Origin: JAWKXU01 sp020446465
GTDB lineage: Bacteria > Pseudomonadota > Alphaproteobacteria > Sphingomonadales > Sphingomonadaceae
Direction of reading: 5' to 3'
Length of the DNA: 64,000 bases
Assembly (NCBI GenBank): GCA_041396845.1
Contig: JAWKXU010000004.1
Location: 310,001-374,000, forward strand
Shown here: positions 41,851 to 50,507 of the stretch, one piece after another
How the letters are laid out: the number at the start of each line of letters is the position of its first letter
How positions within the stretch are numbered: position 1 is the first letter of the stretch
Position numbers and translations under genes: made by a program
Notes under the pieces: model-generated
The model's database searches: none
The model's input: only the letters and a program-made list of their open reading frames with translations
What the model was told of the DNA's origin: nothing

Positions 41851-42996
41851 TCAATCTCTTACAAGTTCCCTGCCAACGATCATCCGCATGATCTGGTTGG
41901 TGCCTTCAAGAATTGAGTGGACCCGCAAATCCCGCAGCAGCTTTTCGATCGGGTATTCTTTCAGATAGCCATATCCGCCAAACAGTTGCAGCGCACGATC
42001 AACCACTTTCGATCCCGTTTCAGTAGCGATCATTTTCGCCATTGCCGCAAACCTAGTCTTGTCCGGTGCGCCCGCCGTTACTTTGGTTGCGGCAAGATAG
42101 AGCAAGGCCCGGGCTGCTTCCAGCTCCGCAGCCATATCAGCGAGCGTGAACTGCGTGTTCTGGAAATCGGCAATCGTCTTGCCGAACTGCTTCCTTTCCC
42201 TGGTGTAGGCAATCGCCTCATCCAGAGCGCGCTGCGCGCCACCCAGGGAACAAGCCCCGATATTCAGCCGCCCGCCATCAAGACCCGCCATCGCGATGGA
42301 AAAGCCCTGGCCTTCGCTGCCGACGATATTCGCCTTGGGCACTTTGACAGCGTCGAAGTTGACAGCCGCGGTGGGCTGAGAGTTCCAGCCCATCTTCTTT
42401 TCCTGCGCGCCAAAAGAAACGCCGTCCATGTCCTTTTCAATGACAAGGCAGGAAATGCCCTTCGGTCCGTCGTCGCCAGTGCGCACCATGGTCACGTAAA
42501 CTTCGTTTTCGCCGCCGCCGGAGATAAACTGCTTCGATCCGGTTACTTCCCAGTGATCGCCCTTGTCGACGGCCTTGGTGCGTAGCGCCGCTGCATCCGA
42601 CCCGGAGCTAGGCTCGGTCAGGCAATAACTGGCCATGCGGTCCATAGTCACAAGATCGGGAAGGTATTTTTCCTTGACCGCGTCACCGCCAAAGCAATCG
42701 ATCATCCATGTGGACATGTTATGGATGGAAATGAAGGCGCTGGTAGACGGGCAGCCGTATGCCATGGCCTCCATGATGATCGCGGATTCGAGCCGTCCAA
42801 GGCCAATGCCACCACCTTCTTCGCTGACATAGATCGACGCAAAACCAAGTTCTGCGGCCTGTTTCAGCACATCGCGCGGGAAATGATGGTTTTCGTCCCA
42901 CTCACCGGCGTTGGGAGTGATCATGTCAGCCGTGAAGCGCTGCGCCATTTCCTGAATGGCGAGCTGGTCTTCGGTGAGATCGAATTGGCCTGTCAT
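41851..42996 (-). CDS. Isobutyryl-CoA dehydrogenase (acyl-CoA dehydrogenase family)
   Basis: A flavoprotein of 381 residues. It has the FAD/substrate motif YCLTEPSSGSDAAALRTKA and GGYGYLKEYPIEKLLRDLRV. The catalytic glutamate is in HSILEGTNQIMRMIVGREL at the short-chain (MCAD-like) position. Context (HIBCH, hydratase, mmsB) indicates isobutyryl-CoA to methacrylyl-CoA. It passes electrons to ETF. It lies 121 bp upstream of phaC. Confidence 0.9.
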   Translation of the reverse strand: MTGQFDLTEDQLAIQEMAQRFTADMITPNAGEWDENHHFPRDVLKQAAELGFASIYVSEEGGGIGLGRLESAIIMEAMAYGCPSTSAFISIHNMSTWMIDCFGGDAVKEKYLPDLVTMDRMASYCLTEPSSGSDAAALRTKAVDKGDHWEVTGSKQFISGGGENEVYVTMVRTGDDGPKGISCLVIEKDMDGVSFGAQEKKMGWNSQPTAAVNFDAVKVPKANIVGSEGQGFSIAMAGLDGGRLNIGACSLGGAQRALDEAIAYTRERKQFGKTIADFQNTQFTLADMAAELEAARALLYLAATKVTAGAPDKTRFAAMAKMIATETGSKVVDRALQLFGGYGYLKEYPIEKLLRDLRVHSILEGTNQIMRMIVGRELVRD

Positions 42997-43162
42997 AGCA
43001 TCTCCAGATACGGGGGCTACGACCTTGTCGGCCTGACTTTTGCCCCCTGCCGCGATCCACCTGATCGCGTAAAATTAAACGTGGCGGGAATCAGGGCGCC
43101 GTCGACAATCTGTTCGATTGCACACGGGGGCGCGCATGATTCCCGTCCCGCTGATTGCCAGC

Positions 43163-44581
43163 TTATGCCAGCTTTTCAATAATGTCGCCAAACAGTTCCT
43201 TGTCGCTTGGCAGGGCCTTGGGCGTCTTCAACGGCTTGGAAACCCAGGTTTCGTTGATAAGATCACGCCAGGTGATGTTGTTGTTGGTGCCATTGCCGCC
43301 CCAGCTTCCGCAGCCGAGCGAGAACGTCTGACGCATACCATTCCACAAGTTACCGCTGTTCGAAGCAGATTGCGGCTGGTTGACCATGACGCGGCTGGTG
43401 CGGGTGGCTGCGGCCAGCTTCATGATATTTTCGTCAGACTGGGAGTAGATGCCGCAACTGTGCCCTTGCCCCTGATAAGCCTGAATGGCGTTGGTCAGTT
43501 CGATGGCTTCGTCCAGATCCTTCGCACGATAAAGCGTCATCGTGACAGTCATCTTTTCGCCAGAGAACGGGTAATCCGGGCCAGTGCCGGTTTCAGGCAC
43601 GATGAAGAACTGCTTGCCTTCCGGCACGCCGAAACCAGCCATCCCGGCAATCATTTCCGCAGGCTGGGCCACGACTTTGGCATTGATGTGCCCATCGACC
43701 CAGATGACATTCTGCAGCTTCGCCTTTTCCTCTTCGGAAACGATGTAGCCACCTTGATGGACGAGCTTGTCGAGCATCTGGTCATAGATCGCATCGAGCA
43801 GGATCACGCTGTTGTCGGAAGAGCAGGACGCAGCGAGATCGAGCGTCTTTGAAATGCGGATCTTTTCAGCCGCATCGTCAAGGTCGGCCGTATCGTCCAC
43901 CGTGATGACAGCATTGCCGACACCAACGCCCAGTGCAGGCGTGCCGCTGGAATAAGCCGCCTTCACCATCGCGCTGCCGCCGGTTGCCAGAACGCGGTCA
44001 CACTGCTTCATCAGCTCATTGGTCTTGTTCACCGAAGGCTGTTCGATCGCAATCACGAGATCGGCAGGCGCGCCCATCTTGACGATGGCTTCGCGCATCA
44101 GGTCGCAGATCAGCTTGTTGGTCATCTTGGCGCGCGGATGCGGAGCGATAATGATGGAATTGCGGCCCTTGACGGCGGAAATCGCCTTGATCACCGGGGT
44201 TGCTTCCGGGTTCGTTGACGGCGACAGCGCACCGATCACGCCCATCGGCTTGGCAATTTTGACGATGTTACGCTCGGGCAATTCCTCGATCACGCCAACC
44301 GACTTGTCGTCGATGATGTCCATCAGGGTCGCACGGGTCTTGCGATAGATCTTCAGGTACTTGCCGTCATAATTGCCAAGCTGCGTCTCATCGACGGTGT
44401 GCTGGGCAATCATTTCGGCCACGTCTTCCTTGGCGACCGCCCAGACCATGGCAGTGATCAGCTGATCAACCTGTTCTTGCGTGTAGTTTTCGATCTGCGC
44501 CTGCGCAGCGCGCGACCGCTTGATAAGTTCGGCAATTTCCGCAGCTTCTTCTGCAGGGTCGATAACAGGGGCTGTAGACAT
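43163..44581 (-). CDS. CoA-acylating aldehyde dehydrogenase (SucD/SauS/AdhE-N type)
   Basis: 472 residues from MSTAPVIDP; the open frame reaches 44731, but that extension is not family-like and AGAGAG precedes 44581. The sequence follows the acylating ALDH branch: GVIGALSPSTNPEATP, GGSAMVKAAYSSGTPALGVG, and the thiol nucleophile in LAASCSSDN (C253). It should oxidise an aldehyde to its acyl-CoA with NAD. Inside a valine cluster without mmsA it may process methylmalonate semialdehyde or propionaldehyde, but sulfoacetaldehyde or succinate-semialdehyde roles are also possible. Confidence 0.85.
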   Translation of the reverse strand: MSTAPVIDPAEEAAEIAELIKRSRAAQAQIENYTQEQVDQLITAMVWAVAKEDVAEMIAQHTVDETQLGNYDGKYLKIYRKTRATLMDIIDDKSVGVIEELPERNIVKIAKPMGVIGALSPSTNPEATPVIKAISAVKGRNSIIIAPHPRAKMTNKLICDLMREAIVKMGAPADLVIAIEQPSVNKTNELMKQCDRVLATGGSAMVKAAYSSGTPALGVGVGNAVITVDDTADLDDAAEKIRISKTLDLAASCSSDNSVILLDAIYDQMLDKLVHQGGYIVSEEEKAKLQNVIWVDGHINAKVVAQPAEMIAGMAGFGVPEGKQFFIVPETGTGPDYPFSGEKMTVTMTLYRAKDLDEAIELTNAIQAYQGQGHSCGIYSQSDENIMKLAAATRTSRVMVNQPQSASNSGNLWNGMRQTFSLGCGSWGGNGTNNNITWRDLINETWVSKPLKTPKALPSDKELFGDIIEKLA

Positions 44582-44824
44582 ACTCTCTGGATCCGTTCGT
44601 CTTGAAAAACACTGCACAACCGTCGAGCGGACAACCGCACGACAGGCACGCAAAACCGGAGCAAATCGGCAGATTACTCTCGTTTGACTTATGCACCGTG
44701 CAATCGCGGCAGGCAAGGCTGGTATTTGCACTCTTTACCTGCAAAATTGCATGTTAGTTGTATAAAGACACCAGAGCGACTCAACTTTTTGCAGGCCGAG
44801 CCATGCCCGGCAAAGGTAGCGACA
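44582..44824. promoter_or_regulatory. Divergent promoter with LysR-type box TTTGCA-N9-TGCAAA
   Basis: In the 243-bp gap between the aldehyde dehydrogenase and the LysR gene a perfect inverted repeat TTTGCA (44725-44730) / TGCAAA (44740-44745) lies 80 bp before the LysR start. It contains a T-N11-A core. Extra TGCA words (ATGCACCGTGCAAT, ATTGCATG) surround it. This fits autoregulation and control of the divergent dehydrogenase. Confidence 0.55.
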
Positions 44825-45736
44825 ATGCTGGATCTCAACTGGAATGACTTGCGGGCCTTCCTTGCCGTGGCGCAGGCCGGCCAGATTGCCCGCGCGGCAA
44901 GCGCGCTCAAGGTCGATCCGACAACTCTGGGTCGGCGACTGCGGCGGCTCGAAAGCGAACTCGAAGTTGCGCTGTTCGAACGCACCCGCGATGGTCAGGT
45001 TCTGACTGAAGCTGGCGAAGCCTTGCTCGAAAAGGCCGAAACCATGGCCCGTGCCGCACGCGCCATAACCGAAAGTGCGGCGATTTCCAGCGGAGTCAGC
45101 GGCAACTTGCGGATCAGCGTTTCGGAAGGGTTCGGCACCCAGTTCCTGACCCGCTATCTTGGCGCCTTTTCAGCAGCGCACCCGGCGCTCACTGTCGATC
45201 TGGCCGCCAACAGCGGATACCTCAGCCCATCCAAGCGTGAAGCAGATATTGCAGTCATGCTCTCCCGCCCGAAAGCCGGGCCGGTGCTGTCGCGCAAGCT
45301 CTCCGACTATCGCCTGCAACTTTATGCCAGCCACGCCTACCTTGCCCGTTATGGCGCCCCGCGTGAACCACGCGATCTGGCCCGTGGGCACCATCTGGTC
45401 GGCTACGTGCCTGATCTCGTCTATGCGCCGGAACTCAATTATCTTGACGAGTTCCATACCGGGCTGGAAGCGCATATACGCTCCCCCAGCATCAACGCGC
45501 AGGCCCGTCTGATTGCGGAAGGCGCCGGGATTGGCGTTCTGCCATGCTTTATCGGGGACATGACCGAACACCTTGTGTCGGTTTGCCCGAACCGATCAAT
45601 CCTGCGGACATTCTGGATTGTCACGCACCGCGACACGCAGAACCTCGCCCGCGTACGAGCGGGCAAGGACTGGTTGCTGGAATGTGTGCGCACAGGCCAC
45701 GCACGCCTGTTGCCACCTGAGCCCGAAAATGCCTGA
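44825..45736 (+). CDS. LysR-family transcriptional regulator
   Basis: 303 residues from MLDLNWNDLRAFLAVAQAGQ. The winged helix has IARAASALKVDPTTLGRRLR RLESEL, and a two-lobed effector domain follows (SGNLRISVSEGFGTQFLTRY onward). The 'DPTTLGRRL' recognition helix is typical of a sphingomonad LysR subgroup. It is divergent from the acylating aldehyde dehydrogenase and convergent (5-bp gap) with the hydratase gene at 45742. Effector unknown. Confidence 0.9.
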   Translation: MLDLNWNDLRAFLAVAQAGQIARAASALKVDPTTLGRRLRRLESELEVALFERTRDGQVLTEAGEALLEKAETMARAARAITESAAISSGVSGNLRISVSEGFGTQFLTRYLGAFSAAHPALTVDLAANSGYLSPSKREADIAVMLSRPKAGPVLSRKLSDYRLQLYASHAYLARYGAPREPRDLARGHHLVGYVPDLVYAPELNYLDEFHTGLEAHIRSPSINAQARLIAEGAGIGVLPCFIGDMTEHLVSVCPNRSILRTFWIVTHRDTQNLARVRAGKDWLLECVRTGHARLLPPEPENA

Positions 45737-45741
45737 GCCGA

Positions 45742-47028
45742 TTACAGGGAAGCGATGCCGCTGACGCCACCAAGATAAGCCGGAATAGTTCCTTCCCTGG
45801 CGACCAGATGATCAAGTTGCAGCAGCTCGCCATCATCCATGGCATCAACCGTGGACCGCGCAAATGCCCGCAAGTCCGAAAGTGCATCCATCAACGCTGG
45901 CTGGTTCAGCAACCACATGTCGCGGCCCACGCGCTGCAACACCGGCTCGGCCGGGGAGCCATCTGCCCCAAATCCTGCCTTGCGCAGATCGGGGGTCGCG
46001 GCGAGCGCCGCCCCCACCAACGCGGCTACCTTTGCGCCCGCTTCCACGACGGATGCCGGAACGGCGTCCTTGCGCGCAGCCTTGTCATAAGCCTGCTTGC
46101 CCAAGAACATCGTGCGGATCATGTTGCGCGGTTCAATCCGCTGGATCAGCCAGGAAAATACTGACATTTCCGATCTGATCGCGCCATCAATCGGCTGCAT
46201 CAGGCCAAGTTCGACACAATCGAGAATGGATATCGGCGCAGGAACATGGCCAAGAGTGCGACGAAGCTCGCGGTCGCGGTGCGCTTCAATCGGCCCGGCG
46301 ATTGCGCTGTGGGGCAGCGGCAGCACATCAGCCTCGTCCCAGGGCTGGATGGCATGGGCTTTGTCCGAAAGCAGCCATGCCTCCGCCGCAGCAACTTCCT
46401 GACCCGGTTCGACGACTTCGTGCACTACACCTGCTGCAACGGCATCCTGCCCTGAGAAAGTGCGACCTTTCAGCAGCACTTCCAGCCCTGTCTCAAGACC
46501 GACAAGGCGCGGCATACGCTGCGTCCCGCCAGCGCCGGGCAGCAGGCCGACAGCAAATTCCGGCAAACCCAGCATCGCCCGCGGTGTATCTGCCAGCACG
46601 CGATAATGCGCGCCCAACGTCAACTCGCATCCACCGCCAAGGGCGACGCCCGCGATTGCCGCAGCGATTGGCTTTCCGGCAGTTTCCAGCCTGCGGATCG
46701 CATGGCTGAGCGGGAAAAAGTGATTGAACGCCATGTCGAAACGGTCTTCGCGCTTTGCGGCCACGATCATCTCGTAAGCGACGCCAAGCTCGGTCAGATC
46801 CGCCCCGGCGCAAAAACCGTTGTCCTTGCCAGACCGTAAGACAACGCCTTTTACGTCGGACGCATGAAGCCATTCGGCCAATTCGCCCAATTCATGAATC
46901 GCCTTGTTCGAAAAGACATTCATGGTCCGGTCGACACAGTCAAACACGATATGCGCCAGACCATTGGCCTGCATTTCAATGCGGAACTGTGTCAGATCGG
47001 ATGGGATATTGCTCGTGGCTCTGGTCAT
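45742..47028 (-). CDS. FadB/FadJ-like enoyl-CoA hydratase lacking the NAD-binding domain
   Basis: 428 residues. The N-terminal 280 are a multifunctional-enzyme-type crotonase domain with NGFCAGADLTEL, GVALGGGCELTLGAHYRV and GLPEFAVGLLPGAGGTQRMPRL. The C terminus keeps a FadB-like linker (NMIRTMFLGKQAYDK) and ends REGTIPAYLGGVSG, like the last FadB helical domain. The Rossmann 3-hydroxyacyl-CoA dehydrogenase domain is missing. It is therefore probably only a hydratase. Last gene of the minus arm of the supercluster. Confidence 0.82.
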   Translation of the reverse strand: MTRATSNIPSDLTQFRIEMQANGLAHIVFDCVDRTMNVFSNKAIHELGELAEWLHASDVKGVVLRSGKDNGFCAGADLTELGVAYEMIVAAKREDRFDMAFNHFFPLSHAIRRLETAGKPIAAAIAGVALGGGCELTLGAHYRVLADTPRAMLGLPEFAVGLLPGAGGTQRMPRLVGLETGLEVLLKGRTFSGQDAVAAGVVHEVVEPGQEVAAAEAWLLSDKAHAIQPWDEADVLPLPHSAIAGPIEAHRDRELRRTLGHVPAPISILDCVELGLMQPIDGAIRSEMSVFSWLIQRIEPRNMIRTMFLGKQAYDKAARKDAVPASVVEAGAKVAALVGAALAATPDLRKAGFGADGSPAEPVLQRVGRDMWLLNQPALMDALSDLRAFARSTVDAMDDGELLQLDHLVAREGTIPAYLGGVSGIASL

Positions 47029-47077
47029 GTGTCCCTCTTTCCCGGTCAGTATCGATTATTGAAGACGCAAGGCCGCC

Positions 47078-48007
47078 TCAGAAAGCGACCTTGTCTCCGC
47101 CCTTCAGTTGCAGGATTTCGCGTGCATCGTCAGGCGTCGCGATTTCACAGCCAAGCCCTTCGAGAATCTGGCGCACCTTCGTGACCTGCTGGGCGTTGCT
47201 TTCGGCCAGCTTGCCCTTGCCGATCCAGAGGCTGTCCTCAAGGCCAACACGAACATGCGCGCCCATGCTCGCCGCCATGGCGGCCACGGGCATCTGGTTG
47301 GCCCCTGCGGCCAGCACTGACCACTGATAGTTGTCGCCAAACAACCGGTCCGCCGTGCGCTTCATGTGCATCACGTCTTCGGGGTGAGCGCCAATACCGC
47401 CAAGAAGGCCAAAGCAGGTCTGGATGAACAACGGCGCCTGCACCAGTCCTTCGCTCCAGAAATAGTGGAGGTTGTATAGGTGGCTGGTATCGTAGCATTC
47501 AAATTCGTAACGCGTCCCTGTCTTGTTCAGGGTATCAAGAGCGTAACGGATATCCTTGAAACTGTTTCGGAAAACGAGGTCATGGCTCGCTTCCAGCATT
47601 TCCGGTTCCCATGCGTGCTTCCATTCGCGTTCCTTGCGCAGCATCGGGAACAGGCCAAAGTTCATCGACCCCATGTTGAGGCTCGCCACTTCAGGTTGCC
47701 AGGTTTCGGCCGGCTTTACGCGATAGTCGACCGGCATATAGGGCGAAGCGCCGGTCGTGATATTGACCACGACATTGGAACTTTGCTTGATAACTTTAAG
47801 AAAAGGCGAAAAATCTTCCGGTGTGTGGACCGGTTTTCCCGTTTCCGGATCGCGCGCATGCAAGTGAACGATTGCTGCGCCCGCCTCTGCCGCGCCCAAT
47901 GCGTCATCAGCAATTTCCTGCGGCGTCACCGGCAGATACGGAGACATCGAAGGGGTATGAATGGAGCCGGTAATCGCGCAGCTGATGATGGTCTTTTGAC
48001 GAGCCAT
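47078..48007 (-). CDS. BKACE (beta-keto acid cleavage enzyme, DUF849)
   Basis: A zinc TIM-barrel of 309 residues with the metal motif AIVHLHARDPETG and ISCAITGSIHTPSMSPYLP at the N terminus. BKACE enzymes condense a beta-keto acid with acetyl-CoA and release acetoacetate plus a shorter acyl-CoA. The start MARQKTII follows an AAAGAGGA ribosome site. It lies between a hydratase and a CoA-transferase, suggesting it shortens a keto-acid intermediate of this cluster. Confidence 0.9.
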   Translation of the reverse strand: MARQKTIISCAITGSIHTPSMSPYLPVTPQEIADDALGAAEAGAAIVHLHARDPETGKPVHTPEDFSPFLKVIKQSSNVVVNITTGASPYMPVDYRVKPAETWQPEVASLNMGSMNFGLFPMLRKEREWKHAWEPEMLEASHDLVFRNSFKDIRYALDTLNKTGTRYEFECYDTSHLYNLHYFWSEGLVQAPLFIQTCFGLLGGIGAHPEDVMHMKRTADRLFGDNYQWSVLAAGANQMPVAAMAASMGAHVRVGLEDSLWIGKGKLAESNAQQVTKVRQILEGLGCEIATPDDAREILQLKGGDKVAF

Positions 48008-48021
48008 TTTATCCTCTTTCT

Positions 48022-49263
48022 TCAAATCGTTCGTGCAACGTCCGCCCATGCAGCCGCAAGAGCTTCACGATGGTCCGGACCGGCAATGGCAATCATCGCC
48101 TTCGCACGCTGGTCATGGTCCAAACCGCGCAAATCCGCAATGCCATGTTCAGTCACAACCGCATCAATATCGAAACGCGAAAGTGAAACTGGACCAATGC
48201 CTTCGCCCGGTGCAACTATTCGGCTCGTCTCTTTTGCAGTCGACGGGAGGGCGATAATCCGCAGCCCGCCCTTGCTGGCGCGCGCGCCGCGCGCAAAATC
48301 GCTCGCTCCGCCCGGTCCCGACATGAACCCGCGCGAGGATGCTTCGGCAAAACCCTGCCCGAACAAGTCAACGCTCATCACTGAATTGATAGTTACAAGC
48401 CGGTCAATCGCGGCAAGTCGCAGCAAATCGTGTGTCACCGAAACGGGGCGAAGCTGGAAGTGCGGATCAATCAGCCCTTCATAAAGGCTGGCACTGCCAA
48501 TCGCAGAACCAAAAACCGCAGAAGCCCCATCAGCCATCGCGCCAGAGCGCACAAGCCGTAACGCACCATCACCAACAAGCCCTGTAAACAGGCGCAGCCC
48601 ACTGTGGCCATGGAGGTTGTCAAACACCGTGTCCGGCAATTTGCCAAGCCCCGTCTGCAGGGTTGCTCCATCCGGGATCAGCGAGGCGACATGGGCGGCT
48701 ATGGCATCCGTTATCGGGTCTCCCGCAGCGCCGGGCATTTCGCGCAGTGGTTGCGTTTCCTCATAATATGCAGTCAGTTCCGCAAAAGGAATGCCAGGAT
48801 CACCGGCGGTGCGGGGCATGGCCGGATTGATATGCGCGATACGCACCTTGGCGTCACGCCACTGGTCCGGTCCGAATCCCGCATCAACGCCAAAACTGCA
48901 ATTGCCATCTGCATCGGGCGGCGAAAGCATCACCAGCACGGCATCGGGCTGATTGGCAGCATACCACTGGCTGACATCATTATAACAGAACGGCAGGAAC
49001 TGGCTGCGCGCGCCCTCTTTCTTCAACTGCGGGGTCTGAAAAAACGTAACGACGCCGCTTTCAGGGCCAGCGTTATAAGTGCAGCGGTTAAGCCCCGCCA
49101 CAAAAACGCCGGAGAATCGTCGCTTGCCAAGGGCTGCCCCTGCAGCCTCTATTTCGCTGGCGAAAATGTCGCTTTCCGCCGCGCAGGAGGACACATAAGA
49201 AAGTCCTCCTGGCGGCAGAACACTGGCCAGTTCACCTTGTCCAAGCAGCCGGGGTCCGGTCAT
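48022..49263 (-). CDS. Acetyl-CoA hydrolase/4-hydroxybutyrate CoA-transferase family protein
   Basis: 413 residues. Family I-like CoA-transferase of the Cat/AbfT group with GFGPDQWRDAKVRIAHINP, the glycine loop LQTGLGKLPD and the C-terminal signature VVTEHGIADLRG. It would exchange CoA between acetyl- or succinyl-CoA and a carboxylate, or hydrolyse an acyl-CoA. The gap to the BKACE gene is only 14 bp, and acetoacetate or acetate produced there could be its partner. Confidence 0.87.
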   Translation of the reverse strand: MTGPRLLGQGELASVLPPGGLSYVSSCAAESDIFASEIEAAGAALGKRRFSGVFVAGLNRCTYNAGPESGVVTFFQTPQLKKEGARSQFLPFCYNDVSQWYAANQPDAVLVMLSPPDADGNCSFGVDAGFGPDQWRDAKVRIAHINPAMPRTAGDPGIPFAELTAYYEETQPLREMPGAAGDPITDAIAAHVASLIPDGATLQTGLGKLPDTVFDNLHGHSGLRLFTGLVGDGALRLVRSGAMADGASAVFGSAIGSASLYEGLIDPHFQLRPVSVTHDLLRLAAIDRLVTINSVMSVDLFGQGFAEASSRGFMSGPGGASDFARGARASKGGLRIIALPSTAKETSRIVAPGEGIGPVSLSRFDIDAVVTEHGIADLRGLDHDQRAKAMIAIAGPDHREALAAAWADVARTI

Positions 49264-49285
49264 CTAAACTGGCCCTTTCCAGCCC

Positions 49286-50080
49286 TTACTTGACGTATTT
49301 GTGAAATTCGGGCGTGCGCTTTTCATGGAAGGCGCGCATCCCTTCCTTGGATTCATCCGTATCGTAATAAAGCTTTACGGAATTGAGTGCGAGCATGGAG
49401 ATACCGCGGATATTGTCACTGTCCGCGTTGAAGGAACGCTTCGCCAGTGCCAGTGCAGTGGGCGAACGCTCACCGATGATCTTGGTCCATTCATTCACCG
49501 CATCGTCCAGTTCGGCAGCCGGGACGACCTTGTTGACCAGCCCCATTTCGAGAGCTTCCTGTGCGGTGTATTGCAGGTTGAGATACCAGATTTCACGAGC
49601 CTTCTTGTCGCCGACATGGCGCGCGAGGAAAGCCGTGCCCCAGCCCGCATCGACCGAACCAACCTTGGGGCCAACCTGACCCAGCTTGGCAGTGTCGGAC
49701 ATGATCGAAAGATCGCACAAGGTGGCAAAAACATTCCCGCCGCCAATGGCAAAGCCGTTGATGCGCGCAATCACGGGCTTGGGAATGTCGCGAATAACCG
49801 ACTGCAGTTCGTCAATCGGCAAGCCGACAATCCCGCGGCCATCATACTGGCCATCCTTGGCGCTCTGATCGCCACCGGTGCAGAAAGCCTTGTCACCAGC
49901 GCCGGTCAGCACGACACAGGAAACGCCCTTGTCATCTGAAGCCAGCTTGAAAGCAGCAATCATTTCCTCGATCGTCTGCGCCCGGAAGGCGTTATACAGC
50001 TTGGGGCGATTGATGATGATCCAGGCCGCACGGCCACGGATTTCATAAAGAATGTCTTCGAATTGGGGGGTATCGCTCAT
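49286..50080 (-). CDS. badI: BadI-like 2-ketocyclohexanecarboxyl-CoA hydrolase (crotonase family)
   Basis: 264 residues. Opening QFEDILYEIRGRAAWIIINR, then CTGGDQSAKDGQYDGRG, KPVIARINGFAIGGGN, GQVGPKVGSVDAGWGTAFLA and the C terminus LKLYYDTDES-type ending KYVK closely match my recollection of Rhodopseudomonas BadI. That enzyme hydrolytically opens the ring of 2-ketocyclohexanecarboxyl-CoA to pimelyl-CoA. A MenB-like or steroid-ring (EchA20-like) role is the alternative. It overlaps the thioesterase gene by 4 bp. Confidence 0.85.
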   Translation of the reverse strand: MSDTPQFEDILYEIRGRAAWIIINRPKLYNAFRAQTIEEMIAAFKLASDDKGVSCVVLTGAGDKAFCTGGDQSAKDGQYDGRGIVGLPIDELQSVIRDIPKPVIARINGFAIGGGNVFATLCDLSIMSDTAKLGQVGPKVGSVDAGWGTAFLARHVGDKKAREIWYLNLQYTAQEALEMGLVNKVVPAAELDDAVNEWTKIIGERSPTALALAKRSFNADSDNIRGISMLALNSVKLYYDTDESKEGMRAFHEKRTPEFHKYVK

Positions 50081-50505
50081 CTTGCGTCCTTTCCTGACGT
50101 GTTACTGTAAATGGCATTGGACCGGGCGACGACACGATCACCGACCCGCGCCAATGCCTGTGTCACAATCATACTCCGTGTTGTTTTCACATGCTCCACA
50201 GTCGCCACCAGCCAATCGCCGACTTTCGGGGGCGCGAGAAAATCCACGCTGAGCGAGATGGTGGGTGTGTGGTTTGCCGATTCCGGCAGGCGCAGGATAA
50301 ATGCCTGCCCGTCGAGGAATGTCGCCATCGCACCGCCATGCATCATATCCATAGCGTTGCAGTGGTGTTCCTCGACCCGCATCGCATAGCGGCACGAATC
50401 CCAGTCAACACACAGGGTGCCAACTGTCCATGGCCCCGTGCGCGTGACAACGCCCGCCTCCCAGTTGCCCGGCAACGGGGGGGATACCTGCACACTGCCG
50501 GTCAT
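50077..50505 (-). CDS. PaaI-family hotdog thioesterase
   Basis: 142 residues with the hotdog core EEHHCNAMDMMHGGAMATFL and a following aspartate (DGQAF), as in PaaI/COG2050 acyl-CoA thioesterases. These salvage CoA from dead-end thioesters. It is coupled to the BadI-like gene and 2 bp from the SDR, so it is firmly part of the operon. Confidence 0.85.
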   Translation of the reverse strand: MTGSVQVSPPLPGNWEAGVVTRTGPWTVGTLCVDWDSCRYAMRVEEHHCNAMDMMHGGAMATFLDGQAFILRLPESANHTPTISLSVDFLAPPKVGDWLVATVEHVKTTRSMIVTQALARVGDRVVARSNAIYSNTSGKDAR

Positions 50506-50507
50506 TA

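Noticed and set aside
44582..44731. 50-residue N-terminal extension of the acylating aldehyde dehydrogenase
   Set aside because: The extension is Arg/Cys-rich, runs into the LysR-box region and is not family-like; the ATG at 44581 has a ribosome site.
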